Shown here one piece after another: positions 44,576 to 53,736 of a stretch of DNA of 64,000 bases; position 1 is the stretch's first letter; each line of letters begins with the position of its first letter. This DNA comes from Paenibacillus sp. S150 (GTDB lineage Bacteria > Bacillota > Bacilli > Paenibacillales > Paenibacillaceae), in the NCBI RefSeq assembly GCF_019352175.1, contig NZ_JACBYI010000011.1, forward strand, positions 109,675 through 173,674, written 5' to 3'. A program made the position numbers and the translations under genes. The notes under the pieces were generated by a model. It searched no databases. It worked only from the letters and a program-made list of their open reading frames with translations, and was not told the origin of the DNA.

Positions 44576-45592
44576 ATGAAAGCGACGATTTCTGATGTTG
44601 CAAAAGCCGCCAATGTGGCTAAATCCACCGTATCCAAGGTGTTGAACGATTCTCCCAAGATCTCCAAGGAAACCAAGCGCAAAGTGCGTGAGATTATGAA
44701 GCAGATGAATTATATTCCGAGCAGCATGGCTACGGGGCTAGCCAGGCAGAGCAGCCATACGGTTGGCCTCCTGATTGACATGTCCAAAGAGAGCGAATTC
44801 CTGAACCAGTTCTTTTACAATATTATCGGAGGCATTGAGAGCGTGATCGGCCCCCTGGGATACGAATTGACCCTATGCAATATCCAGCAGCATGCTGCGG
44901 AGGGCCATTTCCTGAACAGGCTGGTGCTGAACCAGCGTGTCGACGGCATTATTGCCAACAATTCGGTGCTGACCGAGGAACTGTCCAGAGAGCTGGACCG
45001 GCTGGCCTTCCCCTACGTCTCCATCGGTGAGATGGATATTGCCGCAAGCTGGGTGGATTTCGACAACGAAGCAGGCGGCAGAATGCTGACCGGCCATTTG
45101 CTGGAGCGGGGCTATTCCAGCCCCGCCTTTATAGGCGGCGAGCGGAACGAGAGGATTTTCAGCCGCCGTGCAAACGGCTATCTTCAGGCATTGCAGCAGT
45201 CCGGCCGTGCTGTCCGCCAGGACTGGATTATAAACGTTCAGGCGGATGAGCATGAAGGATACCGTGCAGCAAGGGAGCTTCTTCAGGGCGAGGACCGGCC
45301 AGATTCGGTCGTATGCATGACCAATTATCTCGCTTTTGGTGTGCTGAAAGCTGCCCGTGAACTCGGAATTGCGGTTCCTGGCCAGCTTGGCGTTGCCGCT
45401 TTTGATGAGTATCCCTTGTCCCGCTACACCACTCCTCCCCTAACCTCGCTGAATATTGATACCTTCAGACTGGGAGTCACCTCCGGCCAATGGCTGATGG
45501 GCCATATACAGGGAAGCCGTACAGCTGCACAGCAGCAGCTGCTGGAGCCGGAGCTCATTGTGCGCGAATCCACCGCAAAGCGCCTTCAATAG
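44576..45592 (+). CDS. LacI-family transcriptional regulator
   Basis: A 338-aa LacI/GalR repressor. The N-terminal HTH is ATISDVAKAANVAKSTVSKVLNDSPK with the hinge YIPSSMATGLAR, followed by a sugar-binding type I periplasmic-like domain (VGLLIDMSKESEF, DGIIANNSVL, PAFIGGERNE, GVAAFDEYPLSRYTTPPLTS). GTGAGGG precedes the start. It is convergent with the amylase gene, whose promoter carries a GGAAACCGGTTTCC palindrome typical of LacI-family operators, so it is the best local candidate for maltodextrin/starch-responsive repression. Effector unknown. Confidence 0.94.
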   Translation: MKATISDVAKAANVAKSTVSKVLNDSPKISKETKRKVREIMKQMNYIPSSMATGLARQSSHTVGLLIDMSKESEFLNQFFYNIIGGIESVIGPLGYELTLCNIQQHAAEGHFLNRLVLNQRVDGIIANNSVLTEELSRELDRLAFPYVSIGEMDIAASWVDFDNEAGGRMLTGHLLERGYSSPAFIGGERNERIFSRRANGYLQALQQSGRAVRQDWIINVQADEHEGYRAARELLQGEDRPDSVVCMTNYLAFGVLKAARELGIAVPGQLGVAAFDEYPLSRYTTPPLTSLNIDTFRLGVTSGQWLMGHIQGSRTAAQQQLLEPELIVRESTAKRLQ

Positions 45593-45708
45593 GCTGTCTC
45601 TGCATCCATGGAATTTCCCCTGCACAGCAAGGAGCGGCTCCCGGGAAGGGCCGCTCCTTGCTGTATACCTCTGATAACACATGGAATATATATTGCTCAG
45701 CCAAGCTG

Positions 45709-48636
45709 CTACAGATCCTTCCAGCGCTGCACGGTCAGTGTTACTGTCTGCGCCCCGCCTGCGGGGGTCAGGGTCCGGTTCGCAATGTCCGCACCGCCCG
45801 TGCTTGTCTCCACGGTGGCCCAGCTTCCGCGCGTTATTTTATACTGCAACGCTGTTCCCGCCGGCAGGCTCAGGGTGATCGAATACACGCCATCGCCGCC
45901 CTTGGTCAGCTGATACGCAGGGTCCGCCGCGTTCCAGCTGTTAAAACTGCCGGTCAGATACACCGGCCCGCTTGCAGGAGTCGTGCTTGGCACGCTCACC
46001 CTGAAGGTTACGCTGTCTGCCTGCGGCTCTCCTGCTGCGATGCTGCCGTTCACCAGACTCCAGCTGCCTGCAGCAAAGTGATAATTGCTGCCCCCGTTGT
46101 TGTCCCAGGTGCCGCTGCCGTTGTTGAAGGCCGCCGTCAGGCCTGCCGCTGTGCCGAGGGGTATCGTGGCCATATTGTAGCCCGGATAGGAGGATGCCTG
46201 CATCTGTACTCCCGGCGATGTGGTCCAGACTGTCGAACCGTCCAGGCTATAATGGATATAAGAACTGTTGTATGCGGTATTCTTATAGTAAACGGTCACT
46301 GAATTGCCAACAGGTGTTGCCGTTGGCGTTGGCGTCACGGTCGGTGTGGCTGTCGGTGTGGCTGTTGGCGTTGGCGTCGGAGTCGGCGTTGGTGTCGGAG
46401 TCGGCGTTGGCGTCACCGGTGCTCCCGCCTGGATGCTTCCGGTTGGCGTGTAGGTCCATGTGCCGGTGCCGAAGAAATAATTGCTGCCGCCGTTGCTGTC
46501 CCAGGTGCCGCTGCCATTGTTGAAGCAGGCTTCAAGCTGGGTGGCGGAGCCAATGCTGATCGTTATTTTGTTGTAGCCGGATACTTCGGCTGCCGGCATG
46601 ACCGCGCCCGGTGCTGTCGTCCAGGTTCCTCCGGCCGGACGGTAATGAATATAAGGCGTGGAGTAGCCCTGCTTGTAATAGATCGTTACATTATTTCCTG
46701 CCGGAGTGGTTACAAGCGCCGCTGCACTGAGTGCCGACAGGTTGCCAGCGGCATCAAAGGCTTTTACTGAATAGCTGTAGCTGGTTTGCGCTGACAGCCC
46801 GTTGTCTGTATAAGAGGTGGTTGCCGAAGTTCCGACTTTTACTCCATCGCGGTAAATTTCATAGCCGGTTACTCCGACATTGTCCGTGGACGCTGTCCAG
46901 CTGACTAGCGCACTGGAGGCATTCTGCACTGTGGCTGTCACATTGGTTGGAACAGTCGGTGCGGCAGTATCGGCAACCGGCTGTGTTGTGGAATAGATCT
47001 TCGCCGCATTGGCACCTACGTTTACGGTAATTTGTCTGCCGGTTGTTCCGCCCGCTTGTACAGTTACGGTGTCGGATGTGTTCAATTGATTGATCAGAAC
47101 CGTCCCGGCCGTCAAGGTGCTCTCTGCACGCAGCGGAATTGTAACGGTCTGCGATCCGCTGGAAGCATTACTGAATACAGAGACTGCTTCCTGGCCCACA
47201 TTGGTGCCGCTGTCGATGCGGCGCGAGAAGGCATACAGGTTCTGTGCTGACCACATTTCACGCTGGGTGCCTGTACGAAGGGCCGGATTATTCTTGCGGA
47301 TTTCATTCAGCTTGGCAATATGCTGGTAAGTGCTGGTATTTTCATTAAAATAATTCTCCAGGACATTACCGTTCGCATCCCGTTTCACCATTGACCAGCG
47401 GTTCCAGGTATCGGCGATTCCACCTGTCATGATCTGGCCGTTGCCATTGCCTTTATTCTGCTCCGTCCCCTGGAAGACCACCGGTGTTCCCCGGACAGTA
47501 AAGATAAACGAAAGTGCATTCTGCAGCTTCTCAACACTGCCTCCGGCTTCCGTCAGGAAGCGGTTACGGTCATGGTTGTCGATAAAGGTAACCATATGGT
47601 TCGCATTTCCGTTGTAATAAGAATCTTGAGCAAGCGTACCCTTAATGTTGGAGTCAAAGGACTGCCCGTAAGCGAAGCTGTTCAGCACGGAGAAAAACAA
47701 TGGAAAATCAAGCATGCCCCATTCCTTGTCCGTGCCTACCCAGCGGGAGACAAATTCGGCATTGCCGTCAAAATTCTCGCCAAAGGTGTTCACCCCGAGG
47801 AGGTTCTGCAGCTCGCCGATATCCGTCGGCTTAATCAGCTTGGCCGCATCCACGCGTGCGCCGTCCGCTCCTGTATAGTCAAACCAGCTTTTTATGGAAC
47901 TGAAGACGGCTTGTTTGGCCTCAGGAACATCAAAGTCGATATCATCCAGCCCCGCAAGATCGTGATTTTCTATATAGTCCTGGGCCCACTGATCATATCT
48001 TCCGTCTACCAGGGTCCAGTCAATATCTCCGTTATGATGGTACCAGGCCGGATTGTTAAAAGGGGCTGCCGGCTGCAGTCCCGCTATATCATAATAAGCC
48101 TGGGTACCCAGCATATAATCTCCGATATGATTCGGCACAACGTCGATAATCACCTTAATCCCAAGCGCATGTGCGGAATCCACCAGCTCTTTAAGCTTTT
48201 CCTTGGTCCCAAAGTAGGGATTGGCGCTATTGGGGTCCTTAACGTTGTATCCATGGTAGGCTGTGTTTTTGCCTGTACCGTTGTTGTCGCGGCTCGTCAT
48301 CTGCGGCTCTGCAACCGGAGAAATCCAGATCGCGGTGTAGCCCATGTTATGGATATAGGGCAGTTTGTCGATAATCCCTTGCCAGTCGCCGCCCTTCATA
48401 TAGCGGAAATCATCCTCGGAGGTTTCGCCGTAACGGATGGCAGCGCCGGTAGCATTATTGGACGTATCCCCGTCATTGAAGCGGTCAACCATAATCTGAT
48501 AGATCGTGTCATTCTCGGTAACGGTGCCAATGCTGGCTGCTTCAACCCGTGCAGGCGGCAGCACAAATAAATTCGCCGTAATGGACAGAACAATGGATGT
48601 GATCAGAACCGGAATAAGCCATATTTTACGTTTCAT
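45709..48636 (-). CDS. Secreted GH13 alpha-amylase with Fn3, CBM25-like and CBM20 domains
   Basis: 975 aa. Signal peptide 1-34 (ends VEA-A). GH13 catalytic domain with conserved regions DVVPNH (165-170), GARVDAAK (nucleophile D263), GENFDGN (acid/base E287) and FIDNHDRN (D356), then the C-terminal beta domain. Downstream: a fibronectin type III domain (PTNVTATVQNASSALVSWTA), a CBM25-like module (NNVTIYYKQGYSTPYIHYRP), a Pro/Thr linker, a second CBM25-like module (SVTVYYKNTAYNSSYIHYSL), and a CBM20 starch-binding domain (GPVYLTGSFNSWN). It cleaves alpha-1,4-glucan; the binding modules suit granular starch. Promoter features indicate control by a LacI-type repressor. Confidence 0.95.
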   Translation of the reverse strand: MKRKIWLIPVLITSIVLSITANLFVLPPARVEAASIGTVTENDTIYQIMVDRFNDGDTSNNATGAAIRYGETSEDDFRYMKGGDWQGIIDKLPYIHNMGYTAIWISPVAEPQMTSRDNNGTGKNTAYHGYNVKDPNSANPYFGTKEKLKELVDSAHALGIKVIIDVVPNHIGDYMLGTQAYYDIAGLQPAAPFNNPAWYHHNGDIDWTLVDGRYDQWAQDYIENHDLAGLDDIDFDVPEAKQAVFSSIKSWFDYTGADGARVDAAKLIKPTDIGELQNLLGVNTFGENFDGNAEFVSRWVGTDKEWGMLDFPLFFSVLNSFAYGQSFDSNIKGTLAQDSYYNGNANHMVTFIDNHDRNRFLTEAGGSVEKLQNALSFIFTVRGTPVVFQGTEQNKGNGNGQIMTGGIADTWNRWSMVKRDANGNVLENYFNENTSTYQHIAKLNEIRKNNPALRTGTQREMWSAQNLYAFSRRIDSGTNVGQEAVSVFSNASSGSQTVTIPLRAESTLTAGTVLINQLNTSDTVTVQAGGTTGRQITVNVGANAAKIYSTTQPVADTAAPTVPTNVTATVQNASSALVSWTASTDNVGVTGYEIYRDGVKVGTSATTSYTDNGLSAQTSYSYSVKAFDAAGNLSALSAAALVTTPAGNNVTIYYKQGYSTPYIHYRPAGGTWTTAPGAVMPAAEVSGYNKITISIGSATQLEACFNNGSGTWDSNGGSNYFFGTGTWTYTPTGSIQAGAPVTPTPTPTPTPTPTPTPTATPTATPTVTPTPTATPVGNSVTVYYKNTAYNSSYIHYSLDGSTVWTTSPGVQMQASSYPGYNMATIPLGTAAGLTAAFNNGSGTWDNNGGSNYHFAAGSWSLVNGSIAAGEPQADSVTFRVSVPSTTPASGPVYLTGSFNSWNAADPAYQLTKGGDGVYSITLSLPAGTALQYKITRGSWATVETSTGGADIANRTLTPAGGAQTVTLTVQRWKDL
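46311..46421 (-). repeat. Hexanucleotide-repeat Pro/Thr linker of the amylase
   Basis: About 18 copies of a degenerate 6-bp unit (complement GTTGGC/GTCGGA/GTTGGT) encode the (PT)n/(AT)n linker between the two CBM25-like modules. It is a likely site of length variation between strains. Confidence 0.75.
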
Positions 48637-48724
48637 TCCTCATCTCCCTCTCATAAAAGCGCATATAGAGCTTTACAGCCTATGAATACCCTTACATCAC
48701 TTGCAAGACTATACCACGGGATAA

Positions 48725-48774
48725 GGAAACCGGTTTCCCTTATAAAAATTACCACGCAATGTATGCGTTGTCAA
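48725..48774 (-). promoter_or_regulatory. Amylase promoter with LacI-type operator
   Basis: Minus strand: -35 TTGACA (48774-48769), 17-bp spacer, -10 TAATTT (48751-48746), then the perfect 14-bp palindrome GGAAACCGGTTTCC (48738-48725) at about +1 to +15. Further out the symmetry continues as ATAAGG/CCTTAT with one mismatch. The layout fits repression by a LacI-family protein. Confidence 0.82.
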
Positions 48775-48930
48775 GCATAATAAATATCTTTCACTGAATC
48801 AGGTTTCCATGGCTGCTGAAGCAAGGTGCATTCTCCCTGAAAAAGCATCCTGCCGCGCGAATCAACCGGGATACTGGAAGCTGAAACTATCACGGCTGAT
48901 ACTTATTCGGCCACGCAGTCTGCTTCCGGC

Positions 48931-49786
48931 GTAATTAAAGGCACTTTTACCTCATTCCGCCACCTAGCCCGCTCCAGCCGAATTCAAAGGCACTTTTACC
49001 TCACATTCCATCACCTAGCCCGCTCCAGCCGAATTCAGAGGTATTTATACCTCTCATTCCACCACCTTGGCCGCTCCAGCCGAATTCAAAGGTATTTATA
49101 CCTCTCATTCCACCACCTTGGCCGCTTCAGCCGAATTCAGAGGTATTTATACCTCTCATTCCACCACCTTGGCCGCTTCAGCCGAATTCAGAGGTATTTA
49201 TACCTCTCATTCCACCACCTTGGCCGCTCCAGCCGAATTCAGAGGCATTTTCACCTCACATTCCACCACCTTGGCCGCTCCAGCCGAATTCAGAGGTATT
49301 TATACCTCTCATTCCACCACCTTGGCCGCTTCAGCCGAATTCAGAGGTATTTATACCTCACATTCCACCACCTAGCCCGCTCCAGCCGAATTCAAAGGCA
49401 CTTTTACCTCTCATTCCATCACCTAGCCCGCTCCAGCCGAATTCAGAGGTATTTATACCTCTCATTCCACCACCTAGCCCGCTCCAGCCGAATTCAGAGG
49501 CATTTATACCTCTCATTCCACCACCTTGGCCGCTTCAGCCGAATTCAAAGGTATTTATACCTCTCATTCCACCACCTTGGCCGCTTCAGCCGAATTCAGA
49601 GGTATTTATACCTCTCATTCCACCACCTAGCCCGCTCCAGCCGAATTCAGAGGTATTTATACCTCTCATTCCACCACCTAGCCCGCTCCAGCCGAATTCA
49701 GAGGTATTTATACCTCATTCCACCACCTTGGCCGCTCCAGCCGAATTCAGAGTACTTTTACCTCATTCCGCCATGTGCCTGCTTCC
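48931..49786. repeat. Tandem array of about 16-17 units of 51 bp with internal hairpins
   Basis: Each unit starts GAATTCAGAGGTATTTATAC, goes on CTCTCATTCCACCACC and ends GGCCGCTCCAGCC. The 18-bp dyad AGAGGTATTTATACCTCT recurs in most units. Units vary at a few positions only: TTGGCC or TAGCCC, GCTCC or GCTTC, GGTATTTATACC or GGCACTTTTACC. The ends (48931 and 49745 onwards) are degenerate. The array lies between the amylase promoter and the fumarase terminator. Read on the opposite strand a unit aligns without gaps to the dispersed 51-bp module. Confidence 0.92.
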
Positions 49787-49797
49787 GGCGAAACAAA

Positions 49798-49830
49798 AAG
49801 CCCTCCCCCATCAGAAATGGGAGAAGGCTT
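49798..49830 (-). terminator. Fumarase terminator
   Basis: Stem AAGCCCTCCCCCAT/ATGGGAGAAGGCTT (with G-U/mismatch positions) followed by TTTTTG on the minus strand, 34 bp after the fumarase stop. Confidence 0.8.
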
Positions 49831-49864
49831 AAGGGAGAATTACGGCATAGCTTTATTTCACAGC

Positions 49865-51538
49865 TTATTTAAACACAGGCTCCCGGAATTGGGCCAGCTT
49901 GGCGGCGGAGTCCTTCTCCACATCAGCATGCAGGCTGTTGCCGTGCGCGTCCATGGTCACAATTGCCGCGAAGCCGTCCACCTGCAAATGCCACATCGCC
50001 TCCGGTATCCCGAATTCCATAAAATCGACGCTGTTCACCTTTTTGATGCACTCGGCATAATACTGCGCCGCTCCGCCAATCGCGTTTAGATAGACGCCGC
50101 CGTGCTCCTGCAGCGCCTTCAGCGTCTTGGGGCCCATGCCGCCTTTGCCGATAACGGCGCGGATGCCGAACTTTTTGATGATATCGCCTTGATAGGGCTC
50201 TTCACGGATGCTTGTCGTCGGGCCTGCCGCCTTCACATGCCAGCCCTCATCGTCCTTCAGCATCACCGGTCCGCAGTGATAAATCACGGCTCCGTCCAGA
50301 TCAACCGGCGCTTCGTGGTCCATCAGATATTTATGCAGCGCATCGCGGCCGGTGTGCATTTCCCCGGACAGAATGACTACGTCTCCCACCCGCAGGCTGC
50401 GGATGTCTTCCTCGCTGACGGGTGTAGTCAGCCGGACCTCACGCGAGCCTCCAGCCGCTTCATCCGCAGGTTCACCGTCATGATTCACCGCTGCTTCTGC
50501 AGCAGAGAGCACTGCAGGCGCAGCAGGAATCGCCGCATCCTCGGGAACAACCCCCAAGCCACCACCGTCTGCAGCCGCACCCACGGTCTCCAGCACAGCC
50601 GCAGGTTCGGAGCGGTCTTCAGCCCCCACAGAGATTCCCGTACCGCTCTCATAGAGCCATTGCTTAATGTCTCCGGTTGCCGGATCAATCAATACACCCT
50701 GGCGGCGGAATGCCCAGCAATTATAGGCCACGGAGACAAAAAAACTGGCCGGAAGCCGGTTCATCACACCGATCTTGCAGCCCAGCAGCGTGACTTCCCC
50801 GCCGAAGCCCATCGTGCCGATGCCCAGCTTGTTGGCATTCTCCATAATATAATCTTCCAGCTTGCCGAGATCCCCATTCGGGTTGACATCCTCCACCTTG
50901 CGGAACAGCTGTTTCTTGGCCAGCTCATAGCCGGCAGTACGGTCGCCGCCGATGCCCACACCGATGAAGCCCGCACTGCAGCCCTGTCCCTGGGCCTGAT
51001 AGACCGAATGGAGAATGCACTTGCGGATGCCGTCGAGATCGCGGCCTGCTTTGCCGAGGCCCTCCAGCTCCGCCGGAAGGCTGTACTGGATGTTCTTGTT
51101 CTCACAGCCTCCGCCCTTCAGAATCAGCCGCACATCCACACCTTCTTGTTCCCACTGCTCAAAATGGATGACCGGTGTGCCTGCTCCCAGATTATCCCCG
51201 CTGTTCTCGCCTGTCAGCGAGTCTACGGAATTGGGTCTCAGCTTGCCGTTCTTCGTGGCCCGGATAATCGCATTATGGATATCCTTCTTCATCTCAATCT
51301 GATTCACACCTACCGGTGTATGAATGATAAAAGTGGGCATTCCCGTATCCTGACAGATTGGCGAGACCTGAAGCTCAGCCATGCCGATATTCTGCGCAAT
51401 GGTGGTGAGTGCGAGGCCGGATCGTGTAGCCCGGTCCTCCAGAGCACGTCCCCTGGCTACCGCCCGGCGCACATCGCCAGGCAAATTTGTGGAGGTCTCT
51501 ACGATCAGATCATACACGCTGTCTTCAAAATGCTGCAT
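49865..51538 (-). CDS. Class I (iron-sulfur) fumarate hydratase, fused alpha/beta form
   Basis: 557 aa; converts fumarate to malate in the TCA cycle with a 4Fe-4S cluster. The N-terminal alpha part (1-275) carries cluster cysteines in SPICQDTGMP, GCENKN and GCSAGFIGVGIGGD. The C-terminal beta part (from about 375) carries LTTPVSEEDIRSLRVGDVV, GEMHTGRDALHKYL and GAVIGKGGMGPKT. Between them is an Ala/Gly/Glu-rich insert of about 70-80 residues (about 280-370) not expected in the compact family. ATG at 51538 after GAGGAGC. Alternative: a tartrate dehydratase-like specificity; mdh-icd-citZ in the same window favour fumarase. Confidence 0.92.
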   Translation of the reverse strand: MQHFEDSVYDLIVETSTNLPGDVRRAVARGRALEDRATRSGLALTTIAQNIGMAELQVSPICQDTGMPTFIIHTPVGVNQIEMKKDIHNAIIRATKNGKLRPNSVDSLTGENSGDNLGAGTPVIHFEQWEQEGVDVRLILKGGGCENKNIQYSLPAELEGLGKAGRDLDGIRKCILHSVYQAQGQGCSAGFIGVGIGGDRTAGYELAKKQLFRKVEDVNPNGDLGKLEDYIMENANKLGIGTMGFGGEVTLLGCKIGVMNRLPASFFVSVAYNCWAFRRQGVLIDPATGDIKQWLYESGTGISVGAEDRSEPAAVLETVGAAADGGGLGVVPEDAAIPAAPAVLSAAEAAVNHDGEPADEAAGGSREVRLTTPVSEEDIRSLRVGDVVILSGEMHTGRDALHKYLMDHEAPVDLDGAVIYHCGPVMLKDDEGWHVKAAGPTTSIREEPYQGDIIKKFGIRAVIGKGGMGPKTLKALQEHGGVYLNAIGGAAQYYAECIKKVNSVDFMEFGIPEAMWHLQVDGFAAIVTMDAHGNSLHADVEKDSAAKLAQFREPVFK

Positions 51539-51641
51539 CTTCAGTCCAGCTCCTCTCCATGCGTTCGCGGTTATCCAAACTCTGTTACAATTAGCTTTAT
51601 CATAACATATTAAACCACGCATGAAAGGGGTTACTTCAAAA

Positions 51642-52283
51642 TTGAATTACCATTTTTCTGCCTATCTCTACCGGCTTCAGTATATCCAGCGCTGGAGCCT
51701 CATGCGCAGCACCGCACCGGAGAACGTGGCGCAGCATTCGTTCCAGGTAGCCCTGCTGTCGCATATGCTCTGCTCCATCGGCAATGTCCACTTCGCCCGC
51801 TCGCTGAATGCCGACCGGGCCGCCGCGATGGCTCTGTTCCATGACGCCACCGAGGTCTTCACCGGCGACATCGCCACGCCGGTCAAGCACAACAATCCGC
51901 TTCTGCTGTCCAGCTTCCGCGACATGGAGCGGATCGCCGCCGAGCGGCTGGCGGCGATGATTCCGCCTGAGCTTACCGCCGTCTATGCACCGCTCCTGCA
52001 GCCGCAGGACTGTCCCCCCGGCTCCGGGGATGCCGGACTGCTGCGCTATGTCAAAGCAGCGGATCATCTCGACGCCTATTTGAAATGCGTCTGGGAGGTC
52101 GCCGCAGGCAACCGTGAATTCGCCGCCGCCAAGGCGCAGACCGCCGCCAAGCTCCGCGGGCTAGACATGCCGGAGATGGATTATTTCCTGATCCACATGG
52201 CTCCCGGCTTTGAGATGTCCCTGGACGAGCTGTCTGCCGGAGCAGACGGCGCACAGGCTGCGGATGGCGCGGACAAACCGTGA
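51642..52283 (+). CDS. YfbR-like HD-domain 5'-nucleotidase
   Basis: About 213 aa. HD-superfamily metal ligands: AQHSFQVALLSH (H), LFHDATEVFTGDIATPVKH (HD) and YVKAADHLDAYLKC (D). This is the E. coli YfbR pattern, a dNMP 5'-nucleotidase; RWSLMRSTAPENVAQHS matches its N-terminus closely. An in-frame ATG exists 7 codons earlier (51621) but has no SD, whereas TTG at 51642 follows AAAGGGG by 11 nt. The last 15 residues are a low-complexity Ala/Asp tail. Divergent from fumarase. Confidence 0.9.
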   Translation: MNYHFSAYLYRLQYIQRWSLMRSTAPENVAQHSFQVALLSHMLCSIGNVHFARSLNADRAAAMALFHDATEVFTGDIATPVKHNNPLLLSSFRDMERIAAERLAAMIPPELTAVYAPLLQPQDCPPGSGDAGLLRYVKAADHLDAYLKCVWEVAAGNREFAAAKAQTAAKLRGLDMPEMDYFLIHMAPGFEMSLDELSAGADGAQAADGADKP

Positions 52284-52443
52284 GAAACAGTAGACAAGTT
52301 CAATAAGGCGGCGGCTCCGCACACTCACTTTTTGAAGCGAATGGAGTATTCGGTTATTCGCTACTATTTTTAAAGCCTGGCTGCGAGAAAAAAGGACATC
52401 ATATGCGGGTCCAAAGTAAGGGTTCACATTCTTGCTGAAAGCC

Positions 52444-52525
52444 GGGTGGAAATAGTAAAACTAATTCTCGAAATGCCGCTTCACAGCAGTGTGTAGTGGT
52501 ATTTTGTACACCTAAGTACTCCCCA
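52444..52525 (+). repeat. Two diverged 51-bp modules
   Basis: GGGTGGAAATAGTAAAACTA followed after 50 bp by TAGTGGTATTTTGTACACCT. Each keeps the AGTGG-A/T-tract-GTA/ACTAA pattern of the dispersed module. They lie in the 310-bp gap between the YfbR-like gene and thiH; the rest of the gap shows nothing. Confidence 0.45.
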
Positions 52526-52593
52526 CAAACTCCTGCCGCACCAGAGCTCAGCATGCATACAGCCAATTAGCTCCGCTGCCACAGCAAGCCTTG

Positions 52594-53706
52594 TTACACC
52601 TGAAGCGCCAGAAGGTCCCAATCCTTAAATACCGGCTGCAGGCCGTTTGCGTGAAGCATGTCCGTGATCTCCTGCACATTCCGGTTATCCGAAATTTCAA
52701 ACTGCGGCGTTCCGCCTTCCCGGGTGTGTCCCCCCACCTCGGTTGAGACGCCTGCGGACATTTTGGTAATGCCCAAGTGGATCAGATGATCGCGCAAGGC
52801 TGCGGGCTCCCGGGTGGACAGGGTAATGCCGGAACGGGGCAGAAACAGACGGTAGGCCAAAATAATCTGTACCAGCGCCCGGTCGGTTACATCACTCTCC
52901 GGATTGAATTCGCCCAAATAAGGCCGGAACCGCGGGGCGGATAAGCCGATTTCGCATTCCGGGTACTTGTCCTGCAGATACCGTGCATGCATCGCTGTCA
53001 TGAAGGCCTCCTGCCGCCAATCGTACATTCCAAGAAGAGCACCGATGTTGACCGAGCGGAATCCGGCCTGACAGCCCCGTTCGGGGGCGTCCAGGCGGTT
53101 GCGGTAGACTCTTTTGGGACCTTTCACATGCAGCTTGCGGTACGTTTCCTGATGGTAGACCTCCTGGTACAGGGTCAGTCCATCCACTCCCGCTTCCCTA
53201 AGCTCCCGGTATTCTTCAGTAGACAGCGGATTCACCTCAATGCTGACGGAGGAAAAGTATTCGTGCAGAATTTCTGCGCATTCCTTCACATAAGCGGACG
53301 GACTTTCCCTCCGGGATTCTCCGGTCAGAATCAGAATATGACGCAGGCCTGTGGCAGAGATAGCCTTGGCTTCCTGCCGCACCTCTTCCGGCGTCAGTCT
53401 CTTTCTCGGAAAATCATAAATCGAGCTGAAGCTGCAGTACGTACAATGATTGACGCAGAAATCGGCGAGGTACATCGGCGTGAACATCTGCATCACATGG
53501 CCGAAATGCGTACGGGTCAGCCGCTGCGCACGCTGGGCCATCTCCTCCAGGCAGGATTCCGCAGCCGGAGACAGCAGGGCCTGCAGATCCTGTTCGTCAA
53601 GGCGCTCCTTGCACAGTGCCCGTTTCACATCCTCCTGCCTGTACTGCTTCCACAAGCGCTCGTAAGGAAGCTGCTGGAGACGGGTCAGTGGTTCAAAAAA
53701 GCTCAT
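52594..53706 (-). CDS. thiH: 2-iminoacetate synthase ThiH
   Basis: A 370-aa radical-SAM enzyme that cleaves tyrosine to 2-iminoacetate (plus p-cresol) for thiazole synthesis. Cluster motif CVNHCTYC (CxxxCxxC), then TPEEVRQEAKAISATGLRHILILTGES, YREVGVDGLTLYQE-like barrel strands and the C-terminal GGTPQFEISDNRNVQEI. It is the last gene of the thi operon, 30 bp after thiG. Using ThiH rather than the oxygen-dependent glycine oxidase ThiO is notable for a bacillus. Confidence 0.96.
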   Translation of the reverse strand: MSFFEPLTRLQQLPYERLWKQYRQEDVKRALCKERLDEQDLQALLSPAAESCLEEMAQRAQRLTRTHFGHVMQMFTPMYLADFCVNHCTYCSFSSIYDFPRKRLTPEEVRQEAKAISATGLRHILILTGESRRESPSAYVKECAEILHEYFSSVSIEVNPLSTEEYRELREAGVDGLTLYQEVYHQETYRKLHVKGPKRVYRNRLDAPERGCQAGFRSVNIGALLGMYDWRQEAFMTAMHARYLQDKYPECEIGLSAPRFRPYLGEFNPESDVTDRALVQIILAYRLFLPRSGITLSTREPAALRDHLIHLGITKMSAGVSTEVGGHTREGGTPQFEISDNRNVQEITDMLHANGLQPVFKDWDLLALQV

Positions 53707-53736
53707 ATTCCTCCCTCATTTCCGTTAGATTGCGAA

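Noticed and set aside
49067..49375. An open frame of 102 codons with a repeated 17-residue unit (EFRGIYTSHSTTLAA) in the tandem array
   Set aside because: 51 bp is 17 codons, so any array without stop codons reads as a repeat protein. It is open only where units carry TTGGCC; units with TAGCCC put a stop in the frame. No SD.
48931..49786. CRISPR array
   Set aside because: The units are directly joined with no unique spacers and no cas genes are present.
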